From JANQEU01 sp965228045 (GTDB lineage Bacteria; Bacteroidota; Bacteroidia; Cytophagales; Cyclobacteriaceae), in the NCBI GenBank assembly GCA_965228045.1, contig OZ245789.1, positions 4,774,001-4,838,000 of the forward strand: a stretch of 64,000 bases of DNA, written 5' to 3'. The notes under the pieces are model-generated. The model searched no databases, was not told the DNA's origin, and saw only the letters and a program-made list of their open reading frames with translations. Both the position numbers and the translations under genes were made by a program. This document shows, one piece after another, positions 53,490 through 62,953 of the stretch. Position 1 is the stretch's first letter; every line of letters starts with the position of its first letter.

Positions 53490-56176
53490 TATCTTATTTG
53501 TTGTCCTATACTGAAATGAAATTGTGAACCTGCTGGCTCTAAACCTCCAAAAGGAGCGTCAAATCCATAACCATAATCAAGCCCAAGCAAACCGAATGCC
53601 GGCATAAATATTCTAACCCCGACTCCCGCGGACCTTTTGATGTCATATGGATTGTATTTACTAAAATCATTCCAGTTATTTCCTCCTTCAACGAATCCCA
53701 GCGCATATATTGTGGCAGTCGGAGAAAGTGAGACCGGATACCTAAGTTCCATTACAAATTTGGTAAACATAGTTCCACCAAAAATGTTTCTTTCACCGTC
53801 ATAAGGAGTCACTGAATTGGCCTGTCCGGAACTTCGCCTGGGATCAGGATATCCCCTCAAACCTATCAGATCTGTACCTAACAGGAAATTTTGGCCTGTC
53901 AGTCCTGAACCACCCAGCACAAATCTTTCGAAAGGCCCGACGGGTACTCTGTCATTATAAGAGCCAATGAATCCAAAGTGCATGCGAGGAGCAAGTACAA
54001 ACTTGTCTACGAAATTCAGGTAATAATTAAGATCAAAATTCCACTTGTGGTATTCCATCCACTTGTATATCTGCTGATCTGATGCTGTTTCATAATCGAT
54101 ATTGTTAAACAGGGAATATGGCGGTGTCATATTCACACTAAGTGTAATGTCTGAACCTCTCTTTGGATACATCGGACTATCAGAAGATCTTCTGGATATG
54201 GTCGTGTTCAATGTGACACTGTTAGCCGTACCCGTATCGAAGCCCAATCCCTGGGGCCATTGGAACAAATCATATTTCAGATAACCCAATGAATTACTTA
54301 CCGTGAAATAATCATCAGGCCACTTCACACGTCTTCCAAGTGTCAATGTTACACCTGAAACATTGAGTAAACTCTGAACTTTGGAAAAATCATTTCGGCC
54401 TCTGGCGGTGAAAGGGAAAATTCTTTGCACCGAATATGTATAACTGATTCCAAAACTATTTGGCTTTTTACCCCCAAGCCATGGCTCCTGGAAGCTTACA
54501 CTGTAACTCTGGTAGCTTCTGCCGTTTGCCTGCGCCCTTACACTTAACCTTTGACCATCTCCAACCGGCGGGAAGGCTTTAAGACCAAGAGCCTGCTGAA
54601 TTGAAAAGTTGTTAAAACTCACTCCAAGTGTTCCAACAAACCCATAAAATCCTCCCCATCCACCTGAAAGCTCAATCTGGTCATTCGGTTTTTCCTCCAA
54701 TTGCCATTCAATATCGACTGTCTCATTGGCCATATTAGGTTTAGGGACAGGATTAACCTTTTGTGGGTCAAAATATCCCAACTGAGATAGCTCCCTTTGT
54801 GTTCTGATCAGCTCCGCTCTACTGAATTTCTGACCAGGAAGTGTCCGAAGTTCTCTCCTGATTACATGGTCATTGGTTTTATCATTACCCACTATGGTTA
54901 CTTCATTGATTGTAGCCTGAGCTCCTTCATATATGCGCATCTCCACATCGATCGAATCATCCTGTATGCCAACCTCAACTGGATTCACATTGAAGAACAA
55001 ATAACCATTATCCATGTACAGAGAGCTGATGTCTATGCCTGTGGGGTCATAGTTTAGTTTTTTATCTATCAACTCAAGGTTATAGACATCACCTTTTTCA
55101 ATCGCTAGAATCCTATCTAATGTTTCGTCCGGATAAATGAAATTGCCTGTCCAATGGATGTCTCTGAAGTAATATTTTTGACCCTCGTCTACCTTGAGAT
55201 TGATTTTCAAGAATTTATCATTCATCGCATACACACTGTCTGATGTAATTTGCGCATCACGGAATCCTTTGGAGTTGTAGAAATCAATGACTAATTGTTT
55301 GTCTGATTCATACTCATCTATCACATATTTTGCATCCTTAAATATGTTAAGCTTAAGATGATTACCCAATTTGTCTTTAAACTCATCGAAAGTGGCTGTG
55401 TCCTTATGCGTTAAGAAATGGGCGGTATTCACCGGGTTTAGTAGCTTCACCGAAGTTGCCAGCATTGTGGATGGTAGATCCAGCTTGCCATATTCCCCGG
55501 TTTCTTTCATTTTAGTTCGGAGCTTTACATCCGGAAACTGATCATTCCCTGTGAATTCAATTGCCCGAATTTTGACTTTTTTGCCTTTCTCCACCTTTAT
55601 GTTGAGTATAGCGCTATTTCTAACTACCGTATCCTGAGCCTGAACCACATCAACTTTGGCATTTAGATAGCCTTTGCTTTCCAGGTACTTCTTGACGGCT
55701 ATCTCTGTATTTTTTATGACTACATCCGTAAGAATTTTTCCCCTGACTAATTCCACCTGATCTTCCAGCTCAGATTTGTCAGTACCATTTACCCCTTCGA
55801 AATTATAACGTGTTAGTCTTGGTCGCTCCTCGAGTTCAATCGTCAGCCAAATCTGATTCCCTTCGATTTTAGATGCCACGATGTTCGCATTCCCGATTAT
55901 TCCCTGTTCCCAGAGACTTTCAATTGCACTAGTAATTTCATCTCCGGGAATCTTTATCACATCACCAATTTTCAATCCTGAAAGAGAAATCAACGCATTG
56001 TTGTCCAAAAATTCTACTCCTGACACTTCGATGCCAGCTATTTCAAATTCCTGTGGACTGGAATAGTTTACACCAAGTTCAGTGGATGTATTGTTTCGTC
56101 GCTGACCAAATACAATTTGACCTACGGCCTGGTATGAAATTACCGAAAGTAAAAAGATACAAACTAAGCTTCTCAT
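53489..56176 (-). CDS. bamA: Outer membrane protein assembly factor BamA
   Basis: The 895 residues have a signal peptide, five POTRA domains (about residues 45-460, for example IEVSGVEFLDNNALISLSGL and VTIVGNDKTNDHVIRREL) and a C-terminal beta-barrel. The barrel includes the VRGF-like lid motif as GLRGYPDPR and ends GSQFHFSIGQQIR. It inserts outer-membrane proteins. It overlaps uppS by 4 bp. Confidence 0.95.
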   Translation of the reverse strand: MRSLVCIFLLSVISYQAVGQIVFGQRRNNTSTELGVNYSSPQEFEIAGIEVSGVEFLDNNALISLSGLKIGDVIKIPGDEITSAIESLWEQGIIGNANIVASKIEGNQIWLTIELEERPRLTRYNFEGVNGTDKSELEDQVELVRGKILTDVVIKNTEIAVKKYLESKGYLNAKVDVVQAQDTVVRNSAILNIKVEKGKKVKIRAIEFTGNDQFPDVKLRTKMKETGEYGKLDLPSTMLATSVKLLNPVNTAHFLTHKDTATFDEFKDKLGNHLKLNIFKDAKYVIDEYESDKQLVIDFYNSKGFRDAQITSDSVYAMNDKFLKINLKVDEGQKYYFRDIHWTGNFIYPDETLDRILAIEKGDVYNLELIDKKLNYDPTGIDISSLYMDNGYLFFNVNPVEVGIQDDSIDVEMRIYEGAQATINEVTIVGNDKTNDHVIRRELRTLPGQKFSRAELIRTQRELSQLGYFDPQKVNPVPKPNMANETVDIEWQLEEKPNDQIELSGGWGGFYGFVGTLGVSFNNFSIQQALGLKAFPPVGDGQRLSVRAQANGRSYQSYSVSFQEPWLGGKKPNSFGISYTYSVQRIFPFTARGRNDFSKVQSLLNVSGVTLTLGRRVKWPDDYFTVSNSLGYLKYDLFQWPQGLGFDTGTANSVTLNTTISRRSSDSPMYPKRGSDITLSVNMTPPYSLFNNIDYETASDQQIYKWMEYHKWNFDLNYYLNFVDKFVLAPRMHFGFIGSYNDRVPVGPFERFVLGGSGLTGQNFLLGTDLIGLRGYPDPRRSSGQANSVTPYDGERNIFGGTMFTKFVMELRYPVSLSPTATIYALGFVEGGNNWNDFSKYNPYDIKRSAGVGVRIFMPAFGLLGLDYGYGFDAPFGGLEPAGSQFHFSIGQQIR

Positions 56177-56898
56177 TTGCTCACCAATTGCTCTGCTGTC
56201 TTACCAAATCTTCTTTCTCTATGAGAATATTCTGTTAAAGCTTCTTCCATGTGCTGCTTTCTGAAATCCGGCCAAAGCACATTGGTAAAATAGAATTCCG
56301 AATAGGCCGCTTGCCACAAATAGAAATTGCTGATTCGTTGTTCTCCACTTGTCCTGATGATCAATTCCGGCTCAATCATCCCCGCAGTAGACAATTTGCT
56401 ATTTATGATCTCCGTGGAAATGTCCTTTGAAGACAACTTACCAGCTTCTACTTCTTCTGCAATTAATTTCATAGCGTTTTCAAGGTCCCATCTACCACTA
56501 TAATTCAACGCCAGCACCAATCTCAACCCATCATTTTCCGAAGTGACCTCAATGGCCTGGTGTAATTTCTCACGGGTTTGCGATGGCAGCATAGAAGTAT
56601 CGCCAATGGAAGCAAGTGAGACATTGTTATCCATCAATGTTGAAAGTTCATTATTGATGGTCTTAACAAGCAGACTCATCAATCCCTCTACTTCAAATTT
56701 TGGTCGACCCCAATTCTCTGTGGAAAAAGCGTATAACGTCAGGTAGTCAACTCCCTTTTCGGCACAATACTCAGTGGATTCACGAACTGCCGTGATGGCA
56801 TTTCTATGACCATAAATCCTGGCAGCACCCTTTTTTTGAGCCCATCTGCCGTTTCCATCCATGATTATTGCGATATGTCTGGGAATTTTTAGATCCAT
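56173..56898 (-). CDS. uppS: Undecaprenyl diphosphate synthase
   Basis: From the ATG at 56898 (MDLKIPRHIAIIMDGNGRWA) the protein is 241 residues, normal for the family. A TTG at 56925 would add nine residues and is less likely. Asp14 in IMDGNGRW binds the Mg-diphosphate, and GHRNA, LTLYAFSTENWGRP, LNYSGRWD and the C-terminal RTSGEQRISNF segments are all present. It makes the C55 carrier used for both peptidoglycan and the polysaccharide of the left half. Confidence 0.96.
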   Translation of the reverse strand: MDLKIPRHIAIIMDGNGRWAQKKGAARIYGHRNAITAVRESTEYCAEKGVDYLTLYAFSTENWGRPKFEVEGLMSLLVKTINNELSTLMDNNVSLASIGDTSMLPSQTREKLHQAIEVTSENDGLRLVLALNYSGRWDLENAMKLIAEEVEAGKLSSKDISTEIINSKLSTAGMIEPELIIRTSGEQRISNFYLWQAAYSEFYFTNVLWPDFRKQHMEEALTEYSHRERRFGKTAEQLVSK

Positions 56899-56972
56899 TA
56901 GCCAGGTGGAAGTTGTCTCCTCCAAAAAATAAGATTACAAAAATGGGTTTTTTTTGTTTGATTCGAGGGTTT

Positions 56973-57677
56973 TTAACGAAAATTAGCTCGAAGCATATGC
57001 TTATTGGGGATGTAAGGGAAAGGGCAGGGAATTTCGTAAATTATGAAAGAAAGTCTTAGGGCCGTAACAAAATACCAATCTTTATCCTGTGGATTTCCAT
57101 ACTGATAGTCTTTCAAATTGTCATTACTAGCCGACACCCCGTCCAGATAGTCAAAAAATGTTTTTCGCATTCCTGTCTCAAACTCCAGTGCAAATCTTTT
57201 CCCGATCAGGTGCTTGAATCCAACCCCAAATGGTATTATAGCCTGAATTTTACTGAATTTATCCTCTGTCTGATCAAATCGGTAAAGTCTGGTAAAACCA
57301 ATACCGGCATAGGCATACGGTGACCATTTTACGATGGACTTATCATGCTTATAATCCAGAAAATGGTACTCTACCCCGGAAGAAATTTCTCCAATTGTAA
57401 TATTGAATTCGGCATTTCTTTGAGCAGCTAGCGCATCTACCGGTTTAGCATCTGAAGCCCGAAGCTTCCCGATGGCCAATCCCCATTTTAAACTTAAGTA
57501 TTCCGAAAAATTCATTCGGTAATGCGCGGCAAATGCCGGACTCATAGAAGAAACCTGGAATTTTCTTACAAGGTCACCTGAATAATTCATGGCACCCACA
57601 CCACCCCCAAATTCAAGGAACTGAGAATGCGCAAGGAAAACGATACTAAGAAATGAAATGCCTAGATAAACCCTCAC
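56973..57677 (-). CDS. Outer-membrane beta-barrel protein, DUF6089-like
   Basis: The 234-residue protein starts at GTG (57675-57677), with a signal peptide (LGISFLSIVFLAHSQ). FLEFGGGVGAMNYSGDL follows, and then alternating strands with conserved aromatic ends (YAYAGIGFTRLYRF, FGVGFKHLIGKRFALEFETGMR). The pattern fits the DUF6089 barrel family, found beside bamA/uppS in Bacteroidota. The C-terminal IPCPFPYIP stretch is like others in the family. Function is unknown. Confidence 0.8.
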   Translation of the reverse strand: MRVYLGISFLSIVFLAHSQFLEFGGGVGAMNYSGDLVRKFQVSSMSPAFAAHYRMNFSEYLSLKWGLAIGKLRASDAKPVDALAAQRNAEFNITIGEISSGVEYHFLDYKHDKSIVKWSPYAYAGIGFTRLYRFDQTEDKFSKIQAIIPFGVGFKHLIGKRFALEFETGMRKTFFDYLDGVSASNDNLKDYQYGNPQDKDWYFVTALRLSFIIYEIPCPFPYIPNKHMLRANFR

Positions 57678-57688
57678 CTGATAAATCC

Positions 57689-58780
57689 CTACCTAAATTT
57701 TGCCCTGCTTCTCCTGGTTCCTGCTCCACCTTTCTGCAAAATATAAGTGAGTTTTATCTGAGTGATCCAGTACAGATCGTTGGAGTCGGGATTGCCTCGG
57801 CGGCTACCTTCTATACCGGTACCAACAAAACCATTGATGTTTCTTGATACGCCATCCGGAAACTCAACTGCTACTGTACTTATCTCACCCCTGGAAATGC
57901 TCGGATCAAATCCATTGTGTGGCTCAGCAGCTCTGTCGGACATGATCCTGGCCAGGTCATTGTCACCAAACTGGTCCAGTCCCACATATGTGGTACTTAC
58001 ATCGTCAAGATAATCCGTAAACAATATTCTCACTCCTGTTTCAAAGTGTGCATTAATTGGGGTGCCCGGTATTCGTAACTGAACACCCAGCATAATAGGA
58101 ACGTTGAATTCCAGTTTTCCGTATTTCAGTGAGTCCCGACCTATGTGCTGACCTTCTGTGCCAAGTGACCTCAGGTCTACCCATTCTCCGGCATTTTCAA
58201 GTACATCTCCATCAAGTGACTGATAATCCTGCTGAGGAACCCTTCCTTTAGGTGAATGAGTGAAAATACCTCCCCCTACGAATAGGTAAAGGTTAATTGG
58301 GCTTCTGAAATTAGGTCCATTTTGATCGGCAATGAAGTAGTAATTGAAACCGAAATTCAGTTCCATAATGTCATTGCGGAAACTGAGATTTCTAAGATAC
58401 CGTGGCAGATTATCCTCGTCCTGTTCGGCGGTAAAATCATCGCCCTTAATTCGACCGTAATTAAAATTCCCACGAAGTGCTATAGTTGGAGAGAATCGAT
58501 ATCCCCAGGTAAGTCCTCCTCCCGGTCGGGTGAACGAAACGTCTGTACTGGCGATCCTGCTTACGGGTGCGAGATCTCCATAATAATTTAGGGCATTGAG
58601 TCCGAGTCCCACATAGTGATAGGCCCGAAATTTACCGCCGGCGGCTCCTCCATGATATCTTGAAATTGATTTATTTCTTTCCGCCCTACTCTTGAAACTA
58701 TGGCGTTGGGCAAATAAATCATTGCCGACAAATATTGTCAGCAAAAGAATGATGAGAATAAATGACGTTTTCCTGTACAT
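57689..58780 (-). CDS. Outer-membrane beta-barrel protein, larger DUF6089-like paralogue
   Basis: From the ATG at 58780 the protein is 363 residues and starts with a good signal peptide (KTSFILIILLLTIFVGNDLFA). A TTG six codons upstream is less likely. AYHYVGLGLNALNYYGDLAP matches the start of the neighbouring barrel gene, and MELNFGFNYYFI and AHFETGVRILFTDYLDDVST correspond to its strands, so the two are paralogues in tandem. It ends LTYILQKGGAGTRRSRAKFR. Probably surface-exposed; function unknown. Confidence 0.8.
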   Translation of the reverse strand: MYRKTSFILIILLLTIFVGNDLFAQRHSFKSRAERNKSISRYHGGAAGGKFRAYHYVGLGLNALNYYGDLAPVSRIASTDVSFTRPGGGLTWGYRFSPTIALRGNFNYGRIKGDDFTAEQDEDNLPRYLRNLSFRNDIMELNFGFNYYFIADQNGPNFRSPINLYLFVGGGIFTHSPKGRVPQQDYQSLDGDVLENAGEWVDLRSLGTEGQHIGRDSLKYGKLEFNVPIMLGVQLRIPGTPINAHFETGVRILFTDYLDDVSTTYVGLDQFGDNDLARIMSDRAAEPHNGFDPSISRGEISTVAVEFPDGVSRNINGFVGTGIEGSRRGNPDSNDLYWITQIKLTYILQKGGAGTRRSRAKFR

Positions 58781-58820
58781 CTTAATCTTTCTACTCAAAT
58801 CCTTGAATCTCTGAATGCGA

Positions 58821-58854
58821 CAAAGTTATGTAGATGAATTCAAGGAATTTTCAA
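58821..58854 (-). promoter_or_regulatory. Possible promoter upstream of the larger barrel gene
   Basis: TAACTTTG on the minus strand (58821-58828) is an exact TAnnTTTG match. A TTG lies 23 bases upstream (58852-58854), a longer spacer than usual. It sits in the 103-base gap between nadK and the barrel start and would give a leader of about 35 bases. It may provide an internal start for the barrel-uppS-bamA part. Confidence 0.4.
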
Positions 58855-58883
58855 TTTTTTGGACAAAACAGTAAAATTTCCGG

Positions 58884-59753
58884 TCAATTGCGCTTATCGA
58901 GGCCCCAGGAGAGCTTATTCTTGAGTGTATCTATAAAATTATCTCCCTCAATCTTAATCAAATTGGCGTAGAATGGTGCTTTTGTGATCTTCAATTTAGT
59001 ATCTCCGGCAACCGGAGTAGACCGGGAATCCATGGAAATCAGATAGTTTGCATTTCGGCTCTCTACTTCAAAAGTCAGCTCCGATTCTTCCGGAACAATC
59101 AGAGGCCTAATGTTAAGGTTATGTGGGCTGACAGGTGTAATGAGAAAATTTTTGGTATGAGGTAGTAAAATAGGTCCACCGCAACTGAGAGAATAACCAG
59201 TTGAGCCTGTTGGTGTAGCTACCATTAGCCCATCTGCCCAATAGGTGTTGATGTATTTTCCATCCAGGAATGCCTTGACCACAATCATGGAAGCAGTTTC
59301 TCTTCGAAGAATAGAGAATTCGTTTAAAGCAAAGGCTTCATCTCCAAAAAAATTTTCTTTAGTAGATAGCTTCAACAAAGCCCTTTTGTCAATGGTAAAT
59401 TTTCCGTCAAACAACAGGTCCATTGCCAGAGGAATCTGGTCTTTGGCGATGGTAGCGAGAAAACCCAGGCGTCCGGTATTGATACCCAGAATTGGTGTCT
59501 CATTATTACCCACCAGCGTGAGTGTATCCAATATGGTGCCATCACCGCCCAGGCTTAGAACAGCGTCAATTTTTGAAGCATCGGATTTGTCAAATAGATT
59601 AAAATCAGATTCCAGAAGATCTGTGTTTTCAGATTTGAAAATTTTGGAGACCGATACCGACAAGCCCTTCTCTCTCAAAATTTCAAACAGATCCTTTACC
59701 TGAGGCCTGGAGGCATCATTGATTCTTCTGCCATGAATGCCGATATTCTTCAC
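58884..59753 (-). CDS. nadK: NAD kinase
   Basis: The 289 residues start at GTG (59751-59753) and contain LSLGGDGTILDTL (GGDGT), LGINTGRLGFLA, ALNEFSILRR and DGLMVATPTGSTGYSLSCGGPI. These are the NadK signatures. It phosphorylates NAD to NADP. The gene lies two bases after the CBS-domain gene and is a fixed member of this Bacteroidota neighbourhood. Confidence 0.96.
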   Translation of the reverse strand: MKNIGIHGRRINDASRPQVKDLFEILREKGLSVSVSKIFKSENTDLLESDFNLFDKSDASKIDAVLSLGGDGTILDTLTLVGNNETPILGINTGRLGFLATIAKDQIPLAMDLLFDGKFTIDKRALLKLSTKENFFGDEAFALNEFSILRRETASMIVVKAFLDGKYINTYWADGLMVATPTGSTGYSLSCGGPILLPHTKNFLITPVSPHNLNIRPLIVPEESELTFEVESRNANYLISMDSRSTPVAGDTKLKITKAPFYANLIKIEGDNFIDTLKNKLSWGLDKRN

Positions 59754-59755
59754 AA

Positions 59756-60421
59756 TCAGATTCTTAGGTACTTCATCAAGGCGTCATACCTGTCTAAATC
59801 CGGATTGGATTCTTCCGTATTATTGAATGCGTCAATAAGGGCGTAACCTTTTGATTCAAGAATTTTAGTGAGGTGACTTACTTCTTCCCTATTTATTTTT
59901 AGGGTCAACCTTATCCGCGATGGGTTTCCCGAATCCGTTACAATGTTTGAACTTAGAATTTTGGCGTCCTCTGACTCAATAATCCTGCTGATCTGGGAAA
60001 GTGAATAATCCCTAAATTCCATGGAAAGGACAAGAATAGCGCCAGGAATATTTACGCTTGATGAATGGGCGAAGGCTTCTACTACATCTTCAATTGATAT
60101 CACTCCCAGATACTCCTCAGATTCATCCAATACTGCCACCAGTTTGGTCTCCATTTCATAAGCTCTTTTCAGAACATCATAGTAATGGGTATCCTGTGAA
60201 ATATAAGAAAGATTCAATGCCCCAATATATTCCTGAATGGTAGTGCCTTCACTCGGTCCATCAAGGAGGATGTCTTCGGATAACATCCCCAGAAATTTAC
60301 CATTTTCGACAACAGGTAATTGGATCAATCGAAATTCTTCCATCCATGATTTCGCCTGACCCAGTGTGTCTGTGGTTTTGAGTGGGGGTATCAGATAGTT
60401 TATAAGATCTCGTGCTGTCAT
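59756..60421 (-). CDS. CBS-domain pair protein with C-terminal ACT-like region
   Basis: Residues 1-130 are two CBS motifs (LGQAKSWMEEFRLIQLPVVE with GMLSEDILLD, then KLVAVLDESEEYLGVISIED). The remaining 90 residues (AILVLSMEFRDYSLSQISRI and RIRLTLKINREEVSHLTKIL) look like an ACT-type beta-alpha-beta domain. Such stand-alone proteins bind adenine nucleotides. Position next to nadK suggests a role in sensing nucleotides, but no target is known. It overlaps the hydrolase gene by 4 bp. Confidence 0.83.
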   Translation of the reverse strand: MTARDLINYLIPPLKTTDTLGQAKSWMEEFRLIQLPVVENGKFLGMLSEDILLDGPSEGTTIQEYIGALNLSYISQDTHYYDVLKRAYEMETKLVAVLDESEEYLGVISIEDVVEAFAHSSSVNIPGAILVLSMEFRDYSLSQISRIIESEDAKILSSNIVTDSGNPSRIRLTLKINREEVSHLTKILESKGYALIDAFNNTEESNPDLDRYDALMKYLRI

Positions 60422-61179
60422 GCGGCTTTCTCCGTTTCCAGAAATTCACTAACCAAAATATTAAATTTTTCGGGATGTTCCATCATAGGAGCATGACAAC
60501 ATTTGTCGATGAACCTTAGCTGAGAATGTGGGATCAGACGATTGAACTCATGAGCTACATAAGGAGGTGTTATGGTATCATTAAGCCCCCAAATCAGTAA
60601 AGTTGGCACTGATATTTTAGTGATTTCATCCGCCATATTGTTCCTTTGGGCGGATTTGGCAATAGCCACTATTCTCAGACACTTCTGAATACTATTCGTT
60701 GTTTCAAAGACCTCATCGACCAAGTCCTTTGAGGCTGTTGCGGGATCATAAAAAGTGTATCCGACTCGCTCCTTGATGTACTCGTAACTCCCTCTCTTCG
60801 GATAGGACCCGCCCATACTGTTTTCAAAGAGTCCGGAACTGCCGGTTAAAATGAGCTTGGAGACATTGGATTCGTTTCGCAGTGTATAAATAAGCGCTAC
60901 ATGCCCACCCAAAGAATTGCCCATCAGACTCAGATTTTTCAAATTTTTGAAAGCAATAAAGTTTTCCAGAAATTCTGTCAGTTTTTCCAGACCAGCTTGC
61001 TTCACCGGTAAAGTGTATATTGGTAAAACCGGAATAATCACCCGGTAGGACGAACTGAATTTATCAACAACAGTTTCCCAATTGCTTAGGGCCCCAAACA
61101 AACCATGAAGAAGCACCAAATTTTCACCTTGTCCCTCATCAATAAACTGGAACCCGTTTTCTTCTTTTACCTGAATCAT
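60418..61179 (-). CDS. Alpha/beta hydrolase
   Basis: The 253 residues have LVLLHGLFGALSNWETVV (oxyanion region), the nucleophile elbow LMGNSLGGHVALIY with the catalytic Ser, LLIWGLNDTITPP with the acid, and a His near CHAPMMEHPEKF. This is the usual MhpC/BioH-type fold. The substrate is unknown. It resembles in outline the hydrolase at 62950-63711 across the divergent junction but is not closely similar to it. Confidence 0.87.
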   Translation of the reverse strand: MIQVKEENGFQFIDEGQGENLVLLHGLFGALSNWETVVDKFSSSYRVIIPVLPIYTLPVKQAGLEKLTEFLENFIAFKNLKNLSLMGNSLGGHVALIYTLRNESNVSKLILTGSSGLFENSMGGSYPKRGSYEYIKERVGYTFYDPATASKDLVDEVFETTNSIQKCLRIVAIAKSAQRNNMADEITKISVPTLLIWGLNDTITPPYVAHEFNRLIPHSQLRFIDKCCHAPMMEHPEKFNILVSEFLETEKAA

Positions 61180-61211
61180 AATATAACCCTAATGTAACAA
61201 CGATTGATGGA

Positions 61212-61745
61212 CTAAACTAATTTCCCATCGCTGTCGAATTTGTCCATGAAGTCGAAAATATCATTAAAAAACGGTAGAATCGAACTTAGAAATGAGAATG
61301 TCCCCGGTGCAAAGTCCCGGATCGGAGAAAACAATCTTGAATCAGCTTCGGTATCGGTCGGAAATTCCAATCCGATACTTTCAAATAACCAGATAAATAA
61401 GCTGATAAACATCATCCATTTGACCAAAGCAAACAGACTTCCAAGTGAATTGTCAATCCATTTTAGCATGGTAAGATTTATTCCATTCTTTAGGATTTTG
61501 GCACCTAAGTTGATCAAAATCATTGATCCCAGAAAGATGACCACAAACATCCCGACAGAAATGGGCACGTAGTAATCTGAATCCTCAAAAAACCTGGAAC
61601 TAATAGGAGATGCAAACTCTACAGCAAGCAAAATGCCCACAATAAGGCCGATAAGAGAAAATAACTCTACCACGAAACCTCTCAGGAATCCTTTGACCAG
61701 AGCAAACAAAAGCACTACCCCAATAATAATGTCAATGTAATTCAT
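61212..61745 (-). CDS. cvpA: CvpA family membrane protein
   Basis: The 177-residue protein has four membrane helices, beginning YIDIIIGVVLLFALVKGFLRGFVVELFSL, the CvpA signature, followed by LIGLIVGILLAVEFA. It ends in a soluble tail. Family members are linked to colicin V production or envelope stress, with poorly defined function. It follows yqeY by 3 bases. Confidence 0.88.
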   Translation of the reverse strand: MNYIDIIIGVVLLFALVKGFLRGFVVELFSLIGLIVGILLAVEFASPISSRFFEDSDYYVPISVGMFVVIFLGSMILINLGAKILKNGINLTMLKWIDNSLGSLFALVKWMMFISLFIWLFESIGLEFPTDTEADSRLFSPIRDFAPGTFSFLSSILPFFNDIFDFMDKFDSDGKLV

Positions 61746-61748
61746 CCC

Positions 61749-62201
61749 TTAACTGGAAAGCAATGCCTTTACATGGGTGGAAATGGCCTTACCATCCGCG
61801 CGGCCGGCGAGCTGCTTAGTCGCGGTTCCCATTACTTTACCCATATCCTGAGGTCCAGAGGCTCCTACACTTTTAATAATGTCTGATAACTCCGCTTTCA
61901 ACTCCTTTTCAGACAATTGCTTAGGAAGAAACTCCTCAATCACGGCCAGTTCCTTTTCCTCTACCTCAGCAAGATCCTCGCGTGATTGATCCCGATATAC
62001 CTGAAGGCTGTCTCTCCGTTGCTTGGCCGCCTTTGTCAACAATTTGATCTCTGTGTCTTCAGAAATTTCCTCAGATTTTCCCTTCTCGCTTTGCGCTAAC
62101 AAAATTGAAGATTTGATTGCCCGCAGTGCTCTTAACCTATCCTTATCTTTGTTTAGCATGGCCTGCTTAATTTCGGCCTCGACTTTTGATCTTAAACTCA
62201 T
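61749..62201 (-). CDS. yqeY: GatB/YqeY domain protein
   Basis: The 150 residues match the YqeY family: LRALRAIKSSILLAQSEKG, LLTKAAKQRRDSLQVYRDQ, EEFLPKQLSEKELKAEL and the end GKVMGTATKQLAGRADGKAI. The domain is the tRNA-binding tail of GatB found as a free protein, with unclear function. It is the first gene of the minus-strand envelope operon and is divergent from pdxJ, with 38 bases between start codons. Confidence 0.92.
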   Translation of the reverse strand: MSLRSKVEAEIKQAMLNKDKDRLRALRAIKSSILLAQSEKGKSEEISEDTEIKLLTKAAKQRRDSLQVYRDQSREDLAEVEEKELAVIEEFLPKQLSEKELKAELSDIIKSVGASGPQDMGKVMGTATKQLAGRADGKAISTHVKALLSS

Positions 62202-62239
62202 CTCCGATTATTTTATGGTACAGGATACCTATCAATAAT

Positions 62240-62953
62240 ATGACCAAACTTAGCGTAAACATTAACAAAATTGCAACCTTGCGAAATGCACGTGGTGGTA
62301 ACAATCCTGATGTCGTAAGAGTGGCAAGGGACTGTGAGTCTTTTGGTGCCCAGGGAATTACCGTGCATCCCCGACCTGACGAAAGACACATAAGATATCA
62401 TGATGTGCTTGCTTTAAAGAAGGTGGTCTCCACAGAATTGAACATAGAAGGATACCCTGATGACAGGTTTATGCAGCTAATTACGGAAGTCAGACCAGAA
62501 CAGGCCACCCTCGTTCCGGATCCACCAGATGCTCTGACGTCTAATGCCGGTTGGGATGTATCTGGTAATGAAGACTTTCTAAAGATCAGAATAAACGAGA
62601 TAAAAGCTTTAGGGATCAGATGTTCCATTTTTGTGGACACGAATATTGAAAATATTAAGGGCGCAAGGGCCGTGGGAACGGATAGGATAGAATTGTATAC
62701 GGAACCTTATGCAGTGAATTTTGACAGAGACCCGGAAGAAGCAGTCGAACCTTTCAGGGAAGCAGCAGAAATAGCAAGAGAACTTGAATTGGGAATAAAT
62801 GCCGGGCATGATTTAAGCCTGGAAAACCTTGGGTTTCTGAAAAAATCGATACCATTTCTGGACGAAGTTTCAATAGGTCACGCCTTGATTTGTGATGCAT
62901 TATATTATGGACTGGAAAACACCATTCAACTTTATCTGCAGAAATTAAAATGA
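62240..62953 (+). CDS. pdxJ: Pyridoxine 5'-phosphate synthase
   Basis: The protein is 237 residues from the ATG at 62240. An in-frame start at 62186 would add 18 residues and overlap yqeY, and the family normally begins near TKLSVNINKIATLRNARGG. GITVHPRPDERHIRYHDV, ATLVPDPPDALTSNAGWD, DTNIENIKGARAVGTDRIEL and GINAGHDLSLENL are PdxJ hallmarks. It condenses 1-deoxyxylulose 5-phosphate with aminoacetone phosphate to make pyridoxine phosphate. Confidence 0.97.
   Translation: MTKLSVNINKIATLRNARGGNNPDVVRVARDCESFGAQGITVHPRPDERHIRYHDVLALKKVVSTELNIEGYPDDRFMQLITEVRPEQATLVPDPPDALTSNAGWDVSGNEDFLKIRINEIKALGIRCSIFVDTNIENIKGARAVGTDRIELYTEPYAVNFDRDPEEAVEPFREAAEIARELELGINAGHDLSLENLGFLKKSIPFLDEVSIGHALICDALYYGLENTIQLYLQKLK
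62245..62276 (-). promoter_or_regulatory. Possible promoter for the yqeY envelope operon, inside pdxJ
   Basis: On the minus strand TTG (62274-62276) is followed after 21 bases by TAAGTTTG (62245-62252), an exact TAnnTTTG match. Transcription would start near 62238 and leave about 37 bases before the yqeY ATG. The element lies within the first codons of the divergent pdxJ gene, so transcripts of the two genes would overlap at their starts. Confidence 0.45.

Noticed and set aside
62144..62151. TATCTTTG as a firm pdxJ promoter
   Set aside because: The -7 match is exact, but the nearest TTG is 24 bases upstream and the element lies 89 bases before the start within yqeY, so it is mentioned only in a finding.
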